64,000 nucleotides of DNA, from contig NZ_JANQAH010000007.1 in NCBI RefSeq assembly GCF_024707125.1, positions 558,001 to 622,000 of the forward strand, read 5' to 3'. Numbering within the stretch: position 1 is the first letter of the stretch; the number at the start of each line of letters is the position of its first letter. Of the stretch, positions 8,579 through 19,575 are shown piece after piece. This DNA comes from Devosia sp. Lineage in GTDB: Bacteria > Pseudomonadota > Alphaproteobacteria > Rhizobiales > Devosiaceae. Under the pieces are notes generated by a model that was not told the DNA's origin, made no database searches, and was given only the letters and a program-made list of their open reading frames with translations. The translations under genes and the position numbers were made by a program.

Positions 8579-10860
8579 CACTCGGCTCCGATGGCTTCAT
8601 TGGCGGCAATGGCCGCCATGTTGACGATGCCGCGGCTGGTCACCGACGGCGCCAGAATATGCGCCGGCGCCCGCGTGCCCATCAGGATCGGCCCGACAGC
8701 CAGTGCGTTGTTCATTTCCTTGAGCAGCGTCATCGAAAGGTTGGCCGCATCGAGATCGGGGAAGATCAAGAGGTTGGCTTCGCCCTTCAGTGCGGTCTCA
8801 GGCACATAACGCTCGCGCAGCTCAGAATTGAGCGCAAGGTCACCCTGCATTTCACCTTCGACAATGAGGTCCGGTGCGGCGACTTTAAGCTTCTCATAGA
8901 CCTCGCGCATCTTGAAGGCGCTGTCGCCATCGCGCGAGCCGAAGTTCGAATAGCTCAAGAGCGCCATGCGCGCCTCGATGTTGAAGCGCTTGAGGTGATC
9001 CCGCGCCTGCAACGAAATGCTGACCAGCTCGTCGGCGGAAGGATTCTGGTTCACATAGGTGTCGGCGAGGAAGAAGGCACCGCGCGGCATGATCAGCATG
9101 GAAAGCGCCGAAACATCGCTCACGCCGTCCTGCAGCCCGATGATCGAGCGGATATCGCGGACATGCTTGATGTAGCGGCCCTGGAGACCACAGATCAGCG
9201 CATCGGCCTCGCCGCGCTTCACCGCCAGCGCCCCGATCACCGTCGTATTGGTGCGCACGATGGTGCGGGCCGTGTCCGGCGTCACGCCATTGCGGCCCAC
9301 CAGCGAGTGGAACAGGCTGACATAGTCGCGGTAGCGCGGATCGTCTTCGGGGTTGATCACCTCGAAATCGCGGCCCGGCTGAATGCCAAGACCAAAGCGC
9401 TCGATACGCGCCTCGATGACGGCCGGACGGCCGATCAGGATCGGGCGGGCAATCCGCTCTTCAAGCAGCACCTGGGTTGCGCGCAGCACGCGTTCGTCTT
9501 CGCCATCGGCGAAGGCGATGCGCTTGCTCTTGCCCTGTGCCCGATCGATGATCGGCTTCATCACGAGGCCAGAGCGGAACACGAAGCGGTTGAGCTGGTC
9601 CTGATAAGCGTCCCAGTCGGCGATCGGGCGCTTGGCCACGCCCGATTCCATCGCCGCCCGCGCCACGGCCGGCGCGATACGCAGGATAAGACGCTGGTCG
9701 AACGGGTTGGGAATGATGTGGTCCGGCCCGAACACGGCCGGCGCGCCCGAAGGCGAGACTTCAAGGCCCGGCTCATGCGCCAGCTTGGCAATGGCGCGAA
9801 CCGCCGCCAGCTTCATCTCTTCATTGATCGTCGTTGCATGCACGTCGAGCGCACCGCGGAAGATGAAGGGGAAGCAGAGAACGTTGTTGACCTGGTTGGG
9901 ATAGTCCGACCGCCCGGTGCAGACCATGGCGTCAGGCCGCGTTGCCTTCGCCACTTCCGGCATGATTTCCGGATTGGGGTTGGCCAGCGCCAGGATCAGC
10001 GGCTTGGGCGCCATCTTAGCCAGCATTTCCGGCTTCAGCGCGCCGGCGGCCGACAGGCCCAGGAACACGTCCGCGCCGTCGATCACTTCGGCAAGCGTCG
10101 TCGCATCACTCTGGCGGCGGAACTGGCCACGCCACTTGTCATTGACGTCGTTGCGCTTGTGCGTGACGAGGCCATCCTTGTCGGCAACCCAGATGTTCTC
10201 GTGCTTGGCGCCCAGCGCCACCAGCACGTTGAGGCAGGCAATGGCCGCAGCCCCTGCCCCCGAGGTGCAGATCTTCACCTCGTCGATCTTCTTGCCGGTC
10301 AGTTCGAGCCCATTGAGCACAGCGGCACCGACGATGATCGCCGTGCCGTGCTGATCGTCATGGAATACCGGGATCGGCATGCGCTCGCGCAGTGTCTCTT
10401 CGATCTCGAAGCAGTCAGGCGCGCGGATATCTTCGAGATTGATGCCGCCAAAGGTCGGCCAGAGCGGCGCCACGGCATCGATGAATTTCTTCGGCTCGAT
10501 CTCGTCGATCTCAAGATCGAAGACGTCAATGCCGGCGAACTTCTTGAACAGAACCGCCTTGCCTTCCATCACCGGCTTGCTGGCCAGCGCGCCGATATTG
10601 CCAAGACCCAGCACTGCCGTGCCATTCGAAATCACCGCAACGAGATTCTGCCGCGAAGTGTAACGGGCCACGGCCTCCGGGGTCTGCGCAATCTCTTCGC
10701 AGGGTGCCGCAACGCCAGGCGAATAGGCGAGCGCGAGGTCGCGCTGGTTGCCAAGCGGCTTGATCGGCTGGATTTCCAGCTTGCCGGGCTTGGGGAACTC
10801 ATGGAAGTGGAGAGCAGCGTCGCGCAAAACCTTGCGTTGTTCATTAGGATCAGTCGACAC
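8578..10860 (-). CDS. maeB: NADP-dependent malic enzyme fused to a phosphotransacetylase-like domain
   Basis: Oxidatively decarboxylates malate to pyruvate, feeding pyruvate and NADPH to metabolism. The 760-residue length fits the MaeB class. The N-terminal malic domain (residues about 15-155, [29 protein letters not shown]) and NAD-binding domain (about 160-400, [17 protein letters not shown]) are followed by a C-terminal PTA/PTB-like domain (about 430-755, [28 protein letters not shown]) that is usually regulatory rather than catalytic. The GTG at 10860 was preferred to one five codons upstream because GGAGGAAAGC lies at ideal distance before it. It is followed by the Dabb gene with a one-base overlap. 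Confidence 0.95.
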   Translation of the reverse strand: MSTDPNEQRKVLRDAALHFHEFPKPGKLEIQPIKPLGNQRDLALAYSPGVAAPCEEIAQTPEAVARYTSRQNLVAVISNGTAVLGLGNIGALASKPVMEGKAVLFKKFAGIDVFDLEIDEIEPKKFIDAVAPLWPTFGGINLEDIRAPDCFEIEETLRERMPIPVFHDDQHGTAIIVGAAVLNGLELTGKKIDEVKICTSGAGAAAIACLNVLVALGAKHENIWVADKDGLVTHKRNDVNDKWRGQFRRQSDATTLAEVIDGADVFLGLSAAGALKPEMLAKMAPKPLILALANPNPEIMPEVAKATRPDAMVCTGRSDYPNQVNNVLCFPFIFRGALDVHATTINEEMKLAAVRAIAKLAHEPGLEVSPSGAPAVFGPDHIIPNPFDQRLILRIAPAVARAAMESGVAKRPIADWDAYQDQLNRFVFRSGLVMKPIIDRAQGKSKRIAFADGEDERVLRATQVLLEERIARPILIGRPAVIEARIERFGLGIQPGRDFEVINPEDDPRYRDYVSLFHSLVGRNGVTPDTARTIVRTNTTVIGALAVKRGEADALICGLQGRYIKHVRDIRSIIGLQDGVSDVSALSMLIMPRGAFFLADTYVNQNPSADELVSISLQARDHLKRFNIEARMALLSYSNFGSRDGDSAFKMREVYEKLKVAAPDLIVEGEMQGDLALNSELRERYVPETALKGEANLLIFPDLDAANLSMTLLKEMNNALAVGPILMGTRAPAHILAPSVTSRGIVNMAAIAANEAIGAE

Positions 10861-10987
10861 GCTTTCCTCCGGCACAGCTTAGATGGCGTCGTACCTGCCA
10901 CCAATCAGCGCCGAAGGAAAGGGGCGTTGCGACCTCGTGAAGCCAAGAATCGAGGCCGTCGCCATAGGCAATTCGTAGAAGGCGCGA

Positions 10988-12610
10988 TCAAGCCGCGTCA
11001 GTAACGATTTCAGAGGGATCCTGCGTATCGGAATAGCGGGCCGGGCTCGTAGCGAGTGCCAGCGCGAGTTCCTTGAATGCACCCACCTTGAGGGCTGGCG
11101 CGAAGATATAACCCTGCGCCTGGACGACGCCACGCGACCGCAAATAGATAGCCTGCGCTTCAGTTTCGACGCCTTCGGCCACGATTTCGCAATCGAGATC
11201 CTTGGACATGGCGATGAGACCGTCGAGCACCGGCACCTGAGTCGTGCCCGGCTTGATCATGTCGACGAAGATGCGGTCGATCTTGATCACGTCGACGCCG
11301 AGCGTCGCGATATAGGCAAGGTTCGAGTGCCCCGTACCCGCATCGTCCATGGCAATACGCGAGCCGAGCGCATGGAGGCCAGAAATAACGCTGTTCACAG
11401 CCAGCGAGTTTTCCAGCGGACGGCGCTCGGTGATTTCGAACACAAGCTGATCGTAAGAAATCGGCGAGTTGCCGAAGATCGCCTGCACGTCGTCCACGAT
11501 ACCGACATCGCGGAAGTGACCCTCGAAGAGATTGATCGAAATCTTCAGGCCCGGGATTTTCTGCGAGAGATCGCTCAGGTCGTAGCGCACCTGCTGCATC
11601 AGTGAGAGCGTCATCGGAATGGCCATGCCCGACGCTTCGGCATAGTCGATGAAGACGCCCGGCGGCACCACTTCGCCACTCGGCTTTTCCCAGCGGCAGA
11701 GCACTTCGCAACCCATGAGGCCGCCAGTGCGCAGGTTGATGACCGGCTGGTAATAGGGCTTGATTTCGTTACGGCCGATGGCGCGCTCGAGATCGAACGA
11801 CGGCGTTCGTGAGCGGCGAGCATAGCGCAGCGTTAGGAGTAGCAGCCCCGCACTCAGCAAGCACCCGAGAATGGTGAAAAGCACATCGAGATCGGCATAG
11901 CCCGCGCGCGCCTCGGCGAAGGGCAGCAGATAGCGAACCTTGATCGGCAGTTCGCCGGCAAAGCTCTGCACAGCCAGATAGTCCCCGCGCGCCGCCTGGC
12001 GATCGAAATCGACCGAAGCGCCAAGCGAGAGAACCGGCAGGCCACTGGTCAGCGCGATGTCCAGCATGGCGCCATCCGGCAGACTGTCAGCGAGCGCTTC
12101 CTGCGTCGTCGCCATCAGTGGGGTAAACGCCGAAATGCGCCGCACGCCGCCCAGGGTTTGCGTAACCTTGAGGGCCGGCATGATCATCTCGGCGAATTTG
12201 ACGACGGTGATCGTTTCGGTGAGTCCCGGCACAGGCAGCGACTCGGAGAGCGGCGAATAGGCGACATTGCGACCAAAGGCGTCGCAATACTGCACCCCAT
12301 CCATGTTCTCGACGAGAATCTGCTTCACATTGAAGCTGTTGTCGATTGCCGTCTGGGCAAAGCCGCTAAAGGTCGGCGTACAGAACGACGGACTATCGGC
12401 AACCACCTGCCGCAGCGCCGCGACAGCATTGGCCGCGTTGTAATTGATCTCGGAGCTGAGGGCATCGATCCGCGTCTGCAGCGCGGCGACTTCCTTATTC
12501 CTTGCATAGGCGTCGAGCAGGTAGTCGACGGAGACTATGGGGACGAAGGCCAACAAGGCGCCCAGCAACATAAGTACGTGCGAGAACTTCGCCTTCACCG
12601 ACCAATCCAC
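10988..12610 (-). CDS. Membrane-bound EAL-domain cyclic-di-GMP phosphodiesterase with CSS-type sensor
   Basis: A 540-residue protein predicted to degrade c-di-GMP. Architecture: an N-terminal transmembrane helix (about 9-30), a periplasmic region of about 200 residues with two cysteines in SFCTPTFSG and QYCDAFG (CSS-motif-like, often redox-sensing through a disulfide), a second membrane helix (about 235-258), and a cytoplasmic EAL domain. The catalytic signature is EVL instead of EAL, a common active variant. The domain also has the Asn in KISINLFEGHF, the acidic pair in MDDAGTGHSN, the Lys in VIKIDRIFVD and the Glu in VAEGVETEAQ, so it should be active. It starts with GTG, has only weak ribosome-binding sequence, and stands alone. 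Confidence 0.9.
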   Translation of the reverse strand: MDWSVKAKFSHVLMLLGALLAFVPIVSVDYLLDAYARNKEVAALQTRIDALSSEINYNAANAVAALRQVVADSPSFCTPTFSGFAQTAIDNSFNVKQILVENMDGVQYCDAFGRNVAYSPLSESLPVPGLTETITVVKFAEMIMPALKVTQTLGGVRRISAFTPLMATTQEALADSLPDGAMLDIALTSGLPVLSLGASVDFDRQAARGDYLAVQSFAGELPIKVRYLLPFAEARAGYADLDVLFTILGCLLSAGLLLLTLRYARRSRTPSFDLERAIGRNEIKPYYQPVINLRTGGLMGCEVLCRWEKPSGEVVPPGVFIDYAEASGMAIPMTLSLMQQVRYDLSDLSQKIPGLKISINLFEGHFRDVGIVDDVQAIFGNSPISYDQLVFEITERRPLENSLAVNSVISGLHALGSRIAMDDAGTGHSNLAYIATLGVDVIKIDRIFVDMIKPGTTQVPVLDGLIAMSKDLDCEIVAEGVETEAQAIYLRSRGVVQAQGYIFAPALKVGAFKELALALATSPARYSDTQDPSEIVTDAA

Positions 12611-12688
12611 TTCTATCAGCTCTATCCCATTGTTAACGCTGCGATCTTAAAGACCCGTTAACCAGGATTTTAACCGCCCGTGGAAACG

Positions 12689-12716
12689 AAAAAGGCAGGC
12701 CTTGCGGCCTGCCTTT
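12689..12716 (-). terminator. Intrinsic terminator of aspS
   Basis: A perfect 8-bp stem (GGCAGGCC / GGCCTGCC, 12694-12701 with 12706-12713) with a 4-base loop is flanked by A and T tracts. Read on the minus strand, it is followed by TTTTT and lies 24 bases after the aspS stop, so it should end aspS transcription. The plus-strand side ends in TTT, so weak bidirectional action is possible. Confidence 0.85.
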
Positions 12717-12739
12717 GGAAGAAAATTAGTGCGCCGAAA

Positions 12740-14530
12740 TCAGCTTTGCACGTTGAGGCGGATGCTCAGCTCGCGCATCTGCTTGGCCGAAGCCGGGCTT
12801 GGCGCGCCCATGAGAAGGTCTTCGGCCTGCTGATTCATCGGGAAGGCCGTGATTTCGCGCAGGTTCTGCACGCCGCACAGCAGCATCACGATACGGTCGA
12901 TACCGAAGGCCGCGCCACCATGCGGCGGAGCGCCATACTGGAACGCACGGTAGAGGCCGCCAAACTGCTCTTCGACTTCCTGACGCGACTTGCCGGTCAG
13001 TTCGAACGCCTTGACCATGGTCTCGGGCTCCTGGTTACGAATCGACCCGGAGGCGATTTCGTAGCCGTTGCAGACCGCGTCATACTGATAGGCCTTCAGC
13101 GACAGCGGCTCGGCCGAGTTCAGCGCCTCAAGACCACCCTGCGGCATCGAGAACGGGTTGTGCGCGAAGTCGATGCGCTTTTCTTCCTCGCTCCATTCAT
13201 AGAACGGGAAGTCGACGATCCAGCACAGCGCGAACTGCTCGGTATCCACCACGCCGAGATCGGTACCGACCTTGGTGCGGGCTTCGCCGGCGAACTTGTA
13301 GAACTTCTCCGGGCGACCGGCGACGAAGAACACCGCATCGCCGTCTTCTAGGCCGAACTGGGCCTTGATCGCAGCCGTGCGCTCTTCGCCGATGTTCTTG
13401 GCGATCGGGCCAGAGCCAGCGCCGTCCTTGAAGAAGATGTAGCCAAGGCCCGGCTGGCCTTCGCCCTGCGCCCAGGCGTTCATGCGATCGCAGAAGGCGC
13501 GACCGATCGGCTCGGCGCCAGCCTTGTTCTTGGCCGGAATCGCCCAGACTTCCACCTTCGGATCGGTTTCAATCTGGTTGGCGAAGACCTTGAAGCCCGA
13601 ACCGGCAAAGTGCTGGGTGACGGCGTCTATCTCGATCGGGTTGCGCAGGTCGGGCTTGTCCGAGCCATATTTGCGGATCGCCGTGTCATAGGGAATGCGC
13701 GGCCAGCTCTTGGTGACGCGCTTGCCATCGGCAAACTTCTCGAACACGTTGGTGATCACCGGCTCGACGGTGCTCCACACGTCTTCCTGCGTCACAAAGC
13801 TCATTTCGAGGTCGAGCTGGTAGAATTCGCCCGGCAGGCGGTCAGCGCGCGGATCTTCGTCACGGAAGCACGGTGCCACCTGGAAGTAGCGGTCGAAGCC
13901 AGCCACCATGAGGAGCTGCTTGTACTGCTGCGGCGCCTGCGGCAGGGCAAAGAACTTGCCGGGGTGGATACGGCTGGGCACGAGGAAGTCGCGCGCGCCT
14001 TCCGGCGACGAGGCCGTCAGAATCGGCGTCGAAAATTCGGTAAAGCCGGCATCACCCATTCCGGCGCGCATGGCCGAGATGACCTTGGTGCGCTTCAAAA
14101 TATTGGCGTGCAGCTTCTCGCGACGCAGGTCGAGGAAGCGGTAGCGCAGGCGAATATCTTCCGGATATTCGGCATCGCCAAACACCGGCAGCGGCAGCTC
14201 CTTGGCGACCGACAGGACCTCGATTTCGCGAATGAAGATTTCGATGCCACCAGTGGCAATGTTGGTGTTTACAGCCGCAGCGTCGCGCAGCTTCACTTCA
14301 CCATCGATGCGCAGCACCCATTCCGAACGCACCTTTTCGGCGTCGGCAAAGGCCGCGGAATCAGGGTCGATCACGCACTGGGTAATGCCATAGTTGTCAC
14401 GGAGATCGATAAACAGCAGGCCGCCATGGTCGCGAATACGATGAACCCAGCCGGACAGACGCACGTTATTGCCGGCATCGTTCGCCGTGAGAGCGCCACA
14501 GGTGTGGGTACGGTAGCGATGTGTCGTCAT
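12740..14530 (-). CDS. aspS: Aspartyl-tRNA synthetase
   Basis: Charges tRNA-Asp. The 596-residue length and features are those of the bacterial-type class IIb enzyme: an N-terminal OB-fold anticodon-binding domain ([21 protein letters not shown]), the catalytic domain with class II motif 1, the motif 2 arginine in [10 protein letters not shown], the bacterial GAD insertion (about 290-410), and motif 3 [14 protein letters not shown] near the C-terminus. The ATG at 14530, after GGAAAAGAAA, gives the family-typical start [12 protein letters not shown]. Because this genome has gatCAB, the enzyme may be non-discriminating and also make Asp-tRNA-Asn. That would be consistent with an asparaginyl-tRNA synthetase being absent, which this window cannot show. 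Confidence 0.96.
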   Translation of the reverse strand: MTTHRYRTHTCGALTANDAGNNVRLSGWVHRIRDHGGLLFIDLRDNYGITQCVIDPDSAAFADAEKVRSEWVLRIDGEVKLRDAAAVNTNIATGGIEIFIREIEVLSVAKELPLPVFGDAEYPEDIRLRYRFLDLRREKLHANILKRTKVISAMRAGMGDAGFTEFSTPILTASSPEGARDFLVPSRIHPGKFFALPQAPQQYKQLLMVAGFDRYFQVAPCFRDEDPRADRLPGEFYQLDLEMSFVTQEDVWSTVEPVITNVFEKFADGKRVTKSWPRIPYDTAIRKYGSDKPDLRNPIEIDAVTQHFAGSGFKVFANQIETDPKVEVWAIPAKNKAGAEPIGRAFCDRMNAWAQGEGQPGLGYIFFKDGAGSGPIAKNIGEERTAAIKAQFGLEDGDAVFFVAGRPEKFYKFAGEARTKVGTDLGVVDTEQFALCWIVDFPFYEWSEEEKRIDFAHNPFSMPQGGLEALNSAEPLSLKAYQYDAVCNGYEIASGSIRNQEPETMVKAFELTGKSRQEVEEQFGGLYRAFQYGAPPHGGAAFGIDRIVMLLCGVQNLREITAFPMNQQAEDLLMGAPSPASAKQMRELSIRLNVQS

Positions 14531-14701
14531 TTTCTTTTCCGAAAAAGTGCAAAAAGGGCCGGATTCTCGGGCGGGAAAAGCGCATGGAGCACCCCGCTTG
14601 TCAAGCACCCGGGCTTTCCCGGTCCGTGGCGGAAATCCGAGGTGGAGCAATCCTTCAGCACCTGCTAGGAACGATAGTGACTATTTTGAGACGGTATTCA
14701 T

Positions 14702-15871
14702 ATGGACCTGATTGTTTCCACAGAGGCGCTCTCGGCATTTTGCGAGCGTGCAGCCCAGTTTGATTTCGTGACGGTGGACACCGAATTCCTGCGCGAAACC
14801 ACCTATTGGCCGCGTCTCTGTCTCATTCAGGTGGCGACGGATGACGAAGCCGTTCTCATCGATCCCCTGGCTGATCACCTTGATCTGAAACCGTTCTTCG
14901 CGCTTCTGGCCAACCCATCGGTCACCAAGGTGTTTCATGCCGCCCGGCAAGACATTGAAATCTTTGTCAAACTGACCGGCGCCGTACCGCACAATATTTT
15001 CGACACGCAGATCGCAGCCAGCGTATGCGGCTTTGGAGATAGCGCGTCCTATGACAGCCTCGTGCGCGCCATCTGCAAGGTCGAGCTCGACAAGTCCTCG
15101 CGCTTTACCGATTGGTCGGCTCGCCCGCTCTCGGAAAAGCAGCGCCTTTATGCGCTCGCCGACGTCACGTATCTCCGCGACATCTATCGCGAACTCCGCA
15201 AGCAGGTCGAACAGACTCGCCGCTGGGATTGGGTCGAAGACGAACTCACCGTTCTTCGCAGCATCGATACCTATGTCGTCCAGCCCGAAGAGGCCTGGGA
15301 ACGGCTCAAGATGAAGATCAATCGCCCACGCGATCTCGCTGCCCTCAAGGTCTTGGCCGAATGGCGCGAGCGCAAGGCGCAGACATCAGATCAGCCGCGC
15401 AGCCGCGTCTTCAAGGATGACGCGCTGTTCGACCTCGCCATGCAGCGCCCCCTGACGCCAGATGCTTTCGACAAACTGCGCGCCGTGCCCCGCGGCTTTG
15501 GCCGCAGTTCAGCCGCTGCCGAAATCATCGAACTCCTCAAGGGCGTCGAGGCTCTACAAAAGACCGACCTCCCCACCCTGCCCGAGCGTTACCGCGGCCC
15601 CTCGCCAAAGGGCGCCGTGGGTGACCTCATCCGCGTGCTTCTGAAGTCCGTGGCCGAACAGCACGGCGTCGCCGCCCGCATCCTCGCGACTTCGGACGAC
15701 ATCGACGCCCTCGTGCTCGATGACGAAGCCGACGTCCCCGCCCTCAAAGGCTGGCGCAGAAAACTCTTCGGCGAAAAAGCCCTGGCCATAAAGCATGGCC
15801 GCATCGGCCTCGTGGCCACGCGAAAAGGCGTCATCGAGTTCGCGGTCAATCAGGCAGAAGCGGCTGAGTAG
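14702..15871 (+). CDS. rnd: Ribonuclease D
   Basis: A 3'-to-5' exoribonuclease of the DEDD family used in tRNA and stable-RNA 3' maturation. The 389-residue protein has the exonuclease I motif VDTEFLRETTYWP, the exonuclease II region HAARQDIEIFVKL with NIFDTQIAA, and the exonuclease III segment EKQRLYALADVTYLRDIY (tyrosine and aspartate of a DEDDy enzyme). An HRDC domain follows (about 210-290, LAALKVLAEWRERKAQ). It is transcribed divergently from aspS across a 171-base gap and converges on the exopolyphosphatase gene with only 3 bases between stops. I see no terminator there. Confidence 0.93.
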   Translation: MDLIVSTEALSAFCERAAQFDFVTVDTEFLRETTYWPRLCLIQVATDDEAVLIDPLADHLDLKPFFALLANPSVTKVFHAARQDIEIFVKLTGAVPHNIFDTQIAASVCGFGDSASYDSLVRAICKVELDKSSRFTDWSARPLSEKQRLYALADVTYLRDIYRELRKQVEQTRRWDWVEDELTVLRSIDTYVVQPEEAWERLKMKINRPRDLAALKVLAEWRERKAQTSDQPRSRVFKDDALFDLAMQRPLTPDAFDKLRAVPRGFGRSSAAAEIIELLKGVEALQKTDLPTLPERYRGPSPKGAVGDLIRVLLKSVAEQHGVAARILATSDDIDALVLDDEADVPALKGWRRKLFGEKALAIKHGRIGLVATRKGVIEFAVNQAEAAE

Positions 15872-15874
15872 CTC

Positions 15875-17410
15875 TCAGCCCACTTCCACCCGCGCATCGG
15901 CGTGCTCGGCGAAGCTGGCGAACTGGCTCAGCCGGTTGCGAAGGTGCTCGCCATTGAGGAAGGCAAAGTCCGTCGGTAGCTGCAGCACCAGCACGTCACC
16001 ATCGAGACGGAAACGGATGCGCGGCAGAATTCCCGGCATGGCGGCCGTCATCGGATAGGCCACACGGAACAGCGTGCCGATCAGCCGTCCCCGCTTGATC
16101 ATTTCCGGCGAAGCCAGTGGGATCAGCGTATTGGCCGATTTGCTCTTGAGCCCGTCATAGCGCACCGAAATGGCATGGGCGAGCACGGCGCGGCCGGGGT
16201 GGTCGACCCCGGTCAGCGAGCCATAGGCCACCGAATCGACGCTTTGCGGCCCGCGGTAATCCGGATGCGCGCGCCAGCCGATATCGGCCAGGAGGCATGC
16301 CACCTGCCGCAACCGGCTTTCCTCGGCCGTTTCGACAGTGCCGGTCGCCGCAAAATACTGGGCGGTAAACTCGACAAGATCCGAAGCGTGAGCCGGCGAG
16401 CGCGAGCGCAGTACCGACAGTTCCTCGGCGCCCTGAATCAGCGGATCGACCGCCTGTTCGGCTTCGGACAGCAAGCCGTGCAGATAGCCTTCGCGCACGC
16501 CCAATGCCGAGAATACGACGCTCTCAAACTTGCCCGCGCGCAGTACTTCAGCCAGCACGGCGGCGCCGAACGGCACGAGTTCGCGGCGCGAATTGCTGGC
16601 GCTGTTTGAGCCCGGATAGCTCTTGAGCGACTCGGCCGCGATGATGTCTTCGCAGACCGCAATCATTTCGGCCGCCGGCACCACATAGTCCTGCACCATG
16701 TGGAGCGGGTAGTCGCGCAGTTCGAGATGCAGTTTCGCGAGGGAGCGCCAGGTGCCCCCAATGGCCGCAAACCGCCCGCCCGGCTCGATGCCCGCGAGCA
16801 GCGACTTCTTGAGTTTTTCCCGGACCAGGGCCGCAGCCTTTTTAGGCGACCCGTCGGCATCGTCCTGCAGCCGAATGACACCCAGCTCGTGCGATTGTCC
16901 GTCGGCGTCGCGACCATTTGTGATCACAGACAATTCGAGGCTGCCGCCGCCCAGGTCACCGACCACACCGGCAAATCCCGGAATGCCGGCGACGACGCCA
17001 AGCGCAGCAAAATGGGCCTCTTCTTCGCCCGAAAGCACCCGGACGGGCGTTTCCATGATCGCTTCCACGGCCGAGACGAATTCCTGCCGATTGGCCGCAT
17101 CACGCACGGCCGAGGTGGCGAGCACATGGACCTTGCCGACACGCATCATCCGCGCCACCAGCGCAAAGCGCTTGATGGCGTCGAGTGCCTTTTCGACATT
17201 GGCATCGGCCAGCCGCCCGCTCTGGGCAATGCCCCGGCCGAGCGCGCAGGCCGATTTCTCGTTGTAGAGCGGCGTCAGGGAGCGCGCGTGGCGCTCATAA
17301 ACGACAAGGCGAACGGAGTTTGACCCGATATCAAGGACAGCGACCGGCTGGGCGCCCTTGAGACGGCCCTGGGCCGTAGGATCGGCGTCTACGCCCCAGA
17401 ATTGTGTCAA
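15875..17410 (-). CDS. ppx: Exopolyphosphatase / Ppx-GppA phosphatase
   Basis: A 511-residue member of the Ppx/GppA family, which releases phosphate from polyphosphate or hydrolyses pppGpp. Visible motifs are the ASKHA phosphate-1 loop VLDIGSNSVRLVVYE near residue 25, the VLATSAVRDAANRQEF segment, VLSGEEEAHFAALG, and the phosphate-2 loop VGDLGGGSLELSV. The C-terminal half is the helical HD-like domain found in long family members. The start is a TTG directly after the ppk1 stop, with GAGG at suitable spacing inside the end of ppk1, so translation is probably coupled. Being last in the ppk1 operon argues for exopolyphosphatase activity, but pppGpp activity cannot be excluded. Confidence 0.93.
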   Translation of the reverse strand: MTQFWGVDADPTAQGRLKGAQPVAVLDIGSNSVRLVVYERHARSLTPLYNEKSACALGRGIAQSGRLADANVEKALDAIKRFALVARMMRVGKVHVLATSAVRDAANRQEFVSAVEAIMETPVRVLSGEEEAHFAALGVVAGIPGFAGVVGDLGGGSLELSVITNGRDADGQSHELGVIRLQDDADGSPKKAAALVREKLKKSLLAGIEPGGRFAAIGGTWRSLAKLHLELRDYPLHMVQDYVVPAAEMIAVCEDIIAAESLKSYPGSNSASNSRRELVPFGAAVLAEVLRAGKFESVVFSALGVREGYLHGLLSEAEQAVDPLIQGAEELSVLRSRSPAHASDLVEFTAQYFAATGTVETAEESRLRQVACLLADIGWRAHPDYRGPQSVDSVAYGSLTGVDHPGRAVLAHAISVRYDGLKSKSANTLIPLASPEMIKRGRLIGTLFRVAYPMTAAMPGILPRIRFRLDGDVLVLQLPTDFAFLNGEHLRNRLSQFASFAEHADARVEVG

Positions 17411-17412
17411 AC

Positions 17413-19575
17413 TCAGCCCTCGTCGTCTCCAATCCCGGCGCTGCCGCGTCCAGACAGCGACGGATTGGTCATGAAATAGTCATGCGCATTGAAAGGTTCC
17501 GCCCCTTCGGCAACGCGCAAGCGATGGGAACTGCCATCTGGCAAGACTTCCCAACTTTGCTGATTGTCCTTCAAATAGGCAACTAGCGTTCTGTCAAGAA
17601 TCTGCTTGTGCACGGTTCTGTTGAGAATCGGCACCATCACCTCGACGCGACCATCAAGGTTCCGACCCATCAAATCCGCGGAAGAAATATAGACCAGCGC
17701 CCGCGCCGACGGCATGGATTCGCCATTGCCGAAGCAATAGATGCGGCTGTGTTCGAGGAAACGCCCGACCACCGATTTGACCCGGATATTATCCGAGAAA
17801 CCCGGAATACCCGGCCGCAGGCAGCAGATGCCGCGGACGATGAGATCGACCTTCACCCCAGCCTGGCTCGCGTCATAGAGCGCGTCGATCACCTGCGGAT
17901 CGACGAGAGAGTTCATCTTGAGCAGGATCGAGGCCGGTTGGCCCGAGCGCGCGAACTCGATCTCGCGGGCAATATTGTTGACCAATGTTTCGCGCAGGTT
18001 GACCGGCGAAACCGCGATGGTTTCGAGTTCGGTCGGCCGCGCATAGCCGGTGATGAAATTGAAAACGCGCGCCACGTCGCGGGTGATTGCGGGATCGATC
18101 GTGAAATAGCTGAGATCGGTATAAATCTTGGCCGTGATCGGGTGATAATTGCCCGTGCCGATATGGCAATAGCTGACGAGCTTGCCCTTCTCGCGCCGCA
18201 CCACCTGGCTCAGTTTGGCGTGCGTCTTCAACTCGATAAAGCCGAAAACCACCTGCGCGCCAGCGCGTTCAAGATCTCGCGCCCAACGGATATTGGCTTC
18301 TTCGTCAAAGCGCGCCTTGAGCTCGACAAGGCATGTCACCGACTTACCGGCCTCGGCAGCCATCACCAGCGCCTTGACGATCGGGCTGTCCGACGAGGTG
18401 CGATAGAGCGTCTGCTTGATCGCCACTACGTCCGGATCGCGCGCCGCCTGCATCAGGAATTGCGCAACGACGTCAAAGCTCTCGAACGGATGGTGGACCA
18501 GAATATCCTTGGCCCGGATCGCGGCAAAATTGTCGCCGTTATAGTCGCGGATACGCTCGGGGAAGCGGGCGATATAGGGCGTGAATTTCAGGTCGGGCCG
18601 ATCCACATCGCAAACCTTGCGCGCATCGGCGAGCCCGAGGAAGCCGTGAACTTCGAACACATCGGCATCCTTGATGCCCAGCTGTTCGCCGATCTGGCGC
18701 TGCAGCGCACGCGGCATGGAGCGTTCGATTTCAAGCCGGATCACCTGGCCGCGGCGACGCTGGCGCAAGGCGCTTTCGAACTCCACCACGAGGTCTGCCG
18801 CTTCGTCGTCGATTTCGATTTCGCTGTCGCGAATGATGCGGAACGCACCCGATCCCACGACCTCGTGGCCCGGAAACATCTTGTGGAAGAAGAGCTTGAC
18901 CAGCGTATCGATGGTCACGACTTCGCTGCGCCCCTCCGAAACGAGCTCATTGGGCAGATTGATAAAACGGTCGAGATTGCCCGGAATACGAACCAGCGCC
19001 GTCAGCGGCTGATCGCTGTCAGGACGCTTCAACTCAAAGGCCAGCGCCAGCCCAAGATTGGGAATAAACGGAAATGGATGCGCCGGATCGACCGCGATTG
19101 GTGTAAGAACCGGGAAGATTTCTTCGCGGAAGAGCTTTTGCAGGTAAGCCACCTGCTCTTCGCTGAGATCGTTGGATTCGTGGATGACGACATTCTGCGC
19201 AAACAGCTCTTCGCGCAGCGTTTCCCAATGATCCTGCTGGTCGCGCTGCAAGTGCTGGGCCAGCGTCGCGATTTCTTCGAGCTGTTCGGCCGGTGTCAGC
19301 CCGTCAGCGCTCTGCTTCGTGAGGCCCGCCCGGATCTGACCCTTCAGACCAGCCACGCGCACCATATAGAATTCGTCGAGATTGTTGGCCGAGATCGACA
19401 CGAAACGCAGGCGCTCGAGCAGCGGGTGCGCCTCGTTGCCGGCTTCTTCCAGCACGCGCATGTTGAACTGCAGCCAGCTCACCTCACGGTTGACGAACCG
19501 CGCCGGGCTGGTTCGCAACGCCTCGACGTCCGGCCCAGCGCCTTCTGCCTCGGTGATCTCGCTCATGTCATTCAT
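17413..19575 (-). CDS. ppk1: Polyphosphate kinase 1
   Basis: Reversibly polymerises the terminal phosphate of ATP into inorganic polyphosphate. The 720-residue length is standard. It has the N-terminal helical domain ([19 protein letters not shown]), the head domain, and two phospholipase D-like catalytic domains. The autophosphorylated histidine lies in [12 protein letters not shown], with further C-terminal motifs in [18 protein letters not shown] and [11 protein letters not shown]. It overlaps the end of the Hda gene by 8 bases and is followed within 3 bases by ppx, giving synthesis and degradation of polyphosphate in one transcript. A second in-frame ATG three codons downstream is a possible alternative start. 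Confidence 0.97.
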   Translation of the reverse strand: MNDMSEITEAEGAGPDVEALRTSPARFVNREVSWLQFNMRVLEEAGNEAHPLLERLRFVSISANNLDEFYMVRVAGLKGQIRAGLTKQSADGLTPAEQLEEIATLAQHLQRDQQDHWETLREELFAQNVVIHESNDLSEEQVAYLQKLFREEIFPVLTPIAVDPAHPFPFIPNLGLALAFELKRPDSDQPLTALVRIPGNLDRFINLPNELVSEGRSEVVTIDTLVKLFFHKMFPGHEVVGSGAFRIIRDSEIEIDDEAADLVVEFESALRQRRRGQVIRLEIERSMPRALQRQIGEQLGIKDADVFEVHGFLGLADARKVCDVDRPDLKFTPYIARFPERIRDYNGDNFAAIRAKDILVHHPFESFDVVAQFLMQAARDPDVVAIKQTLYRTSSDSPIVKALVMAAEAGKSVTCLVELKARFDEEANIRWARDLERAGAQVVFGFIELKTHAKLSQVVRREKGKLVSYCHIGTGNYHPITAKIYTDLSYFTIDPAITRDVARVFNFITGYARPTELETIAVSPVNLRETLVNNIAREIEFARSGQPASILLKMNSLVDPQVIDALYDASQAGVKVDLIVRGICCLRPGIPGFSDNIRVKSVVGRFLEHSRIYCFGNGESMPSARALVYISSADLMGRNLDGRVEVMVPILNRTVHKQILDRTLVAYLKDNQQSWEVLPDGSSHRLRVAEGAEPFNAHDYFMTNPSLSGRGSAGIGDDEG

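Noticed and set aside
8659-11004. 781-codon open frame on the plus strand opposite maeB
   Set aside because: Antisense shadow of the malic enzyme gene, rich in Arg, His and Ala, with no recognisable domain or ribosome-binding site.
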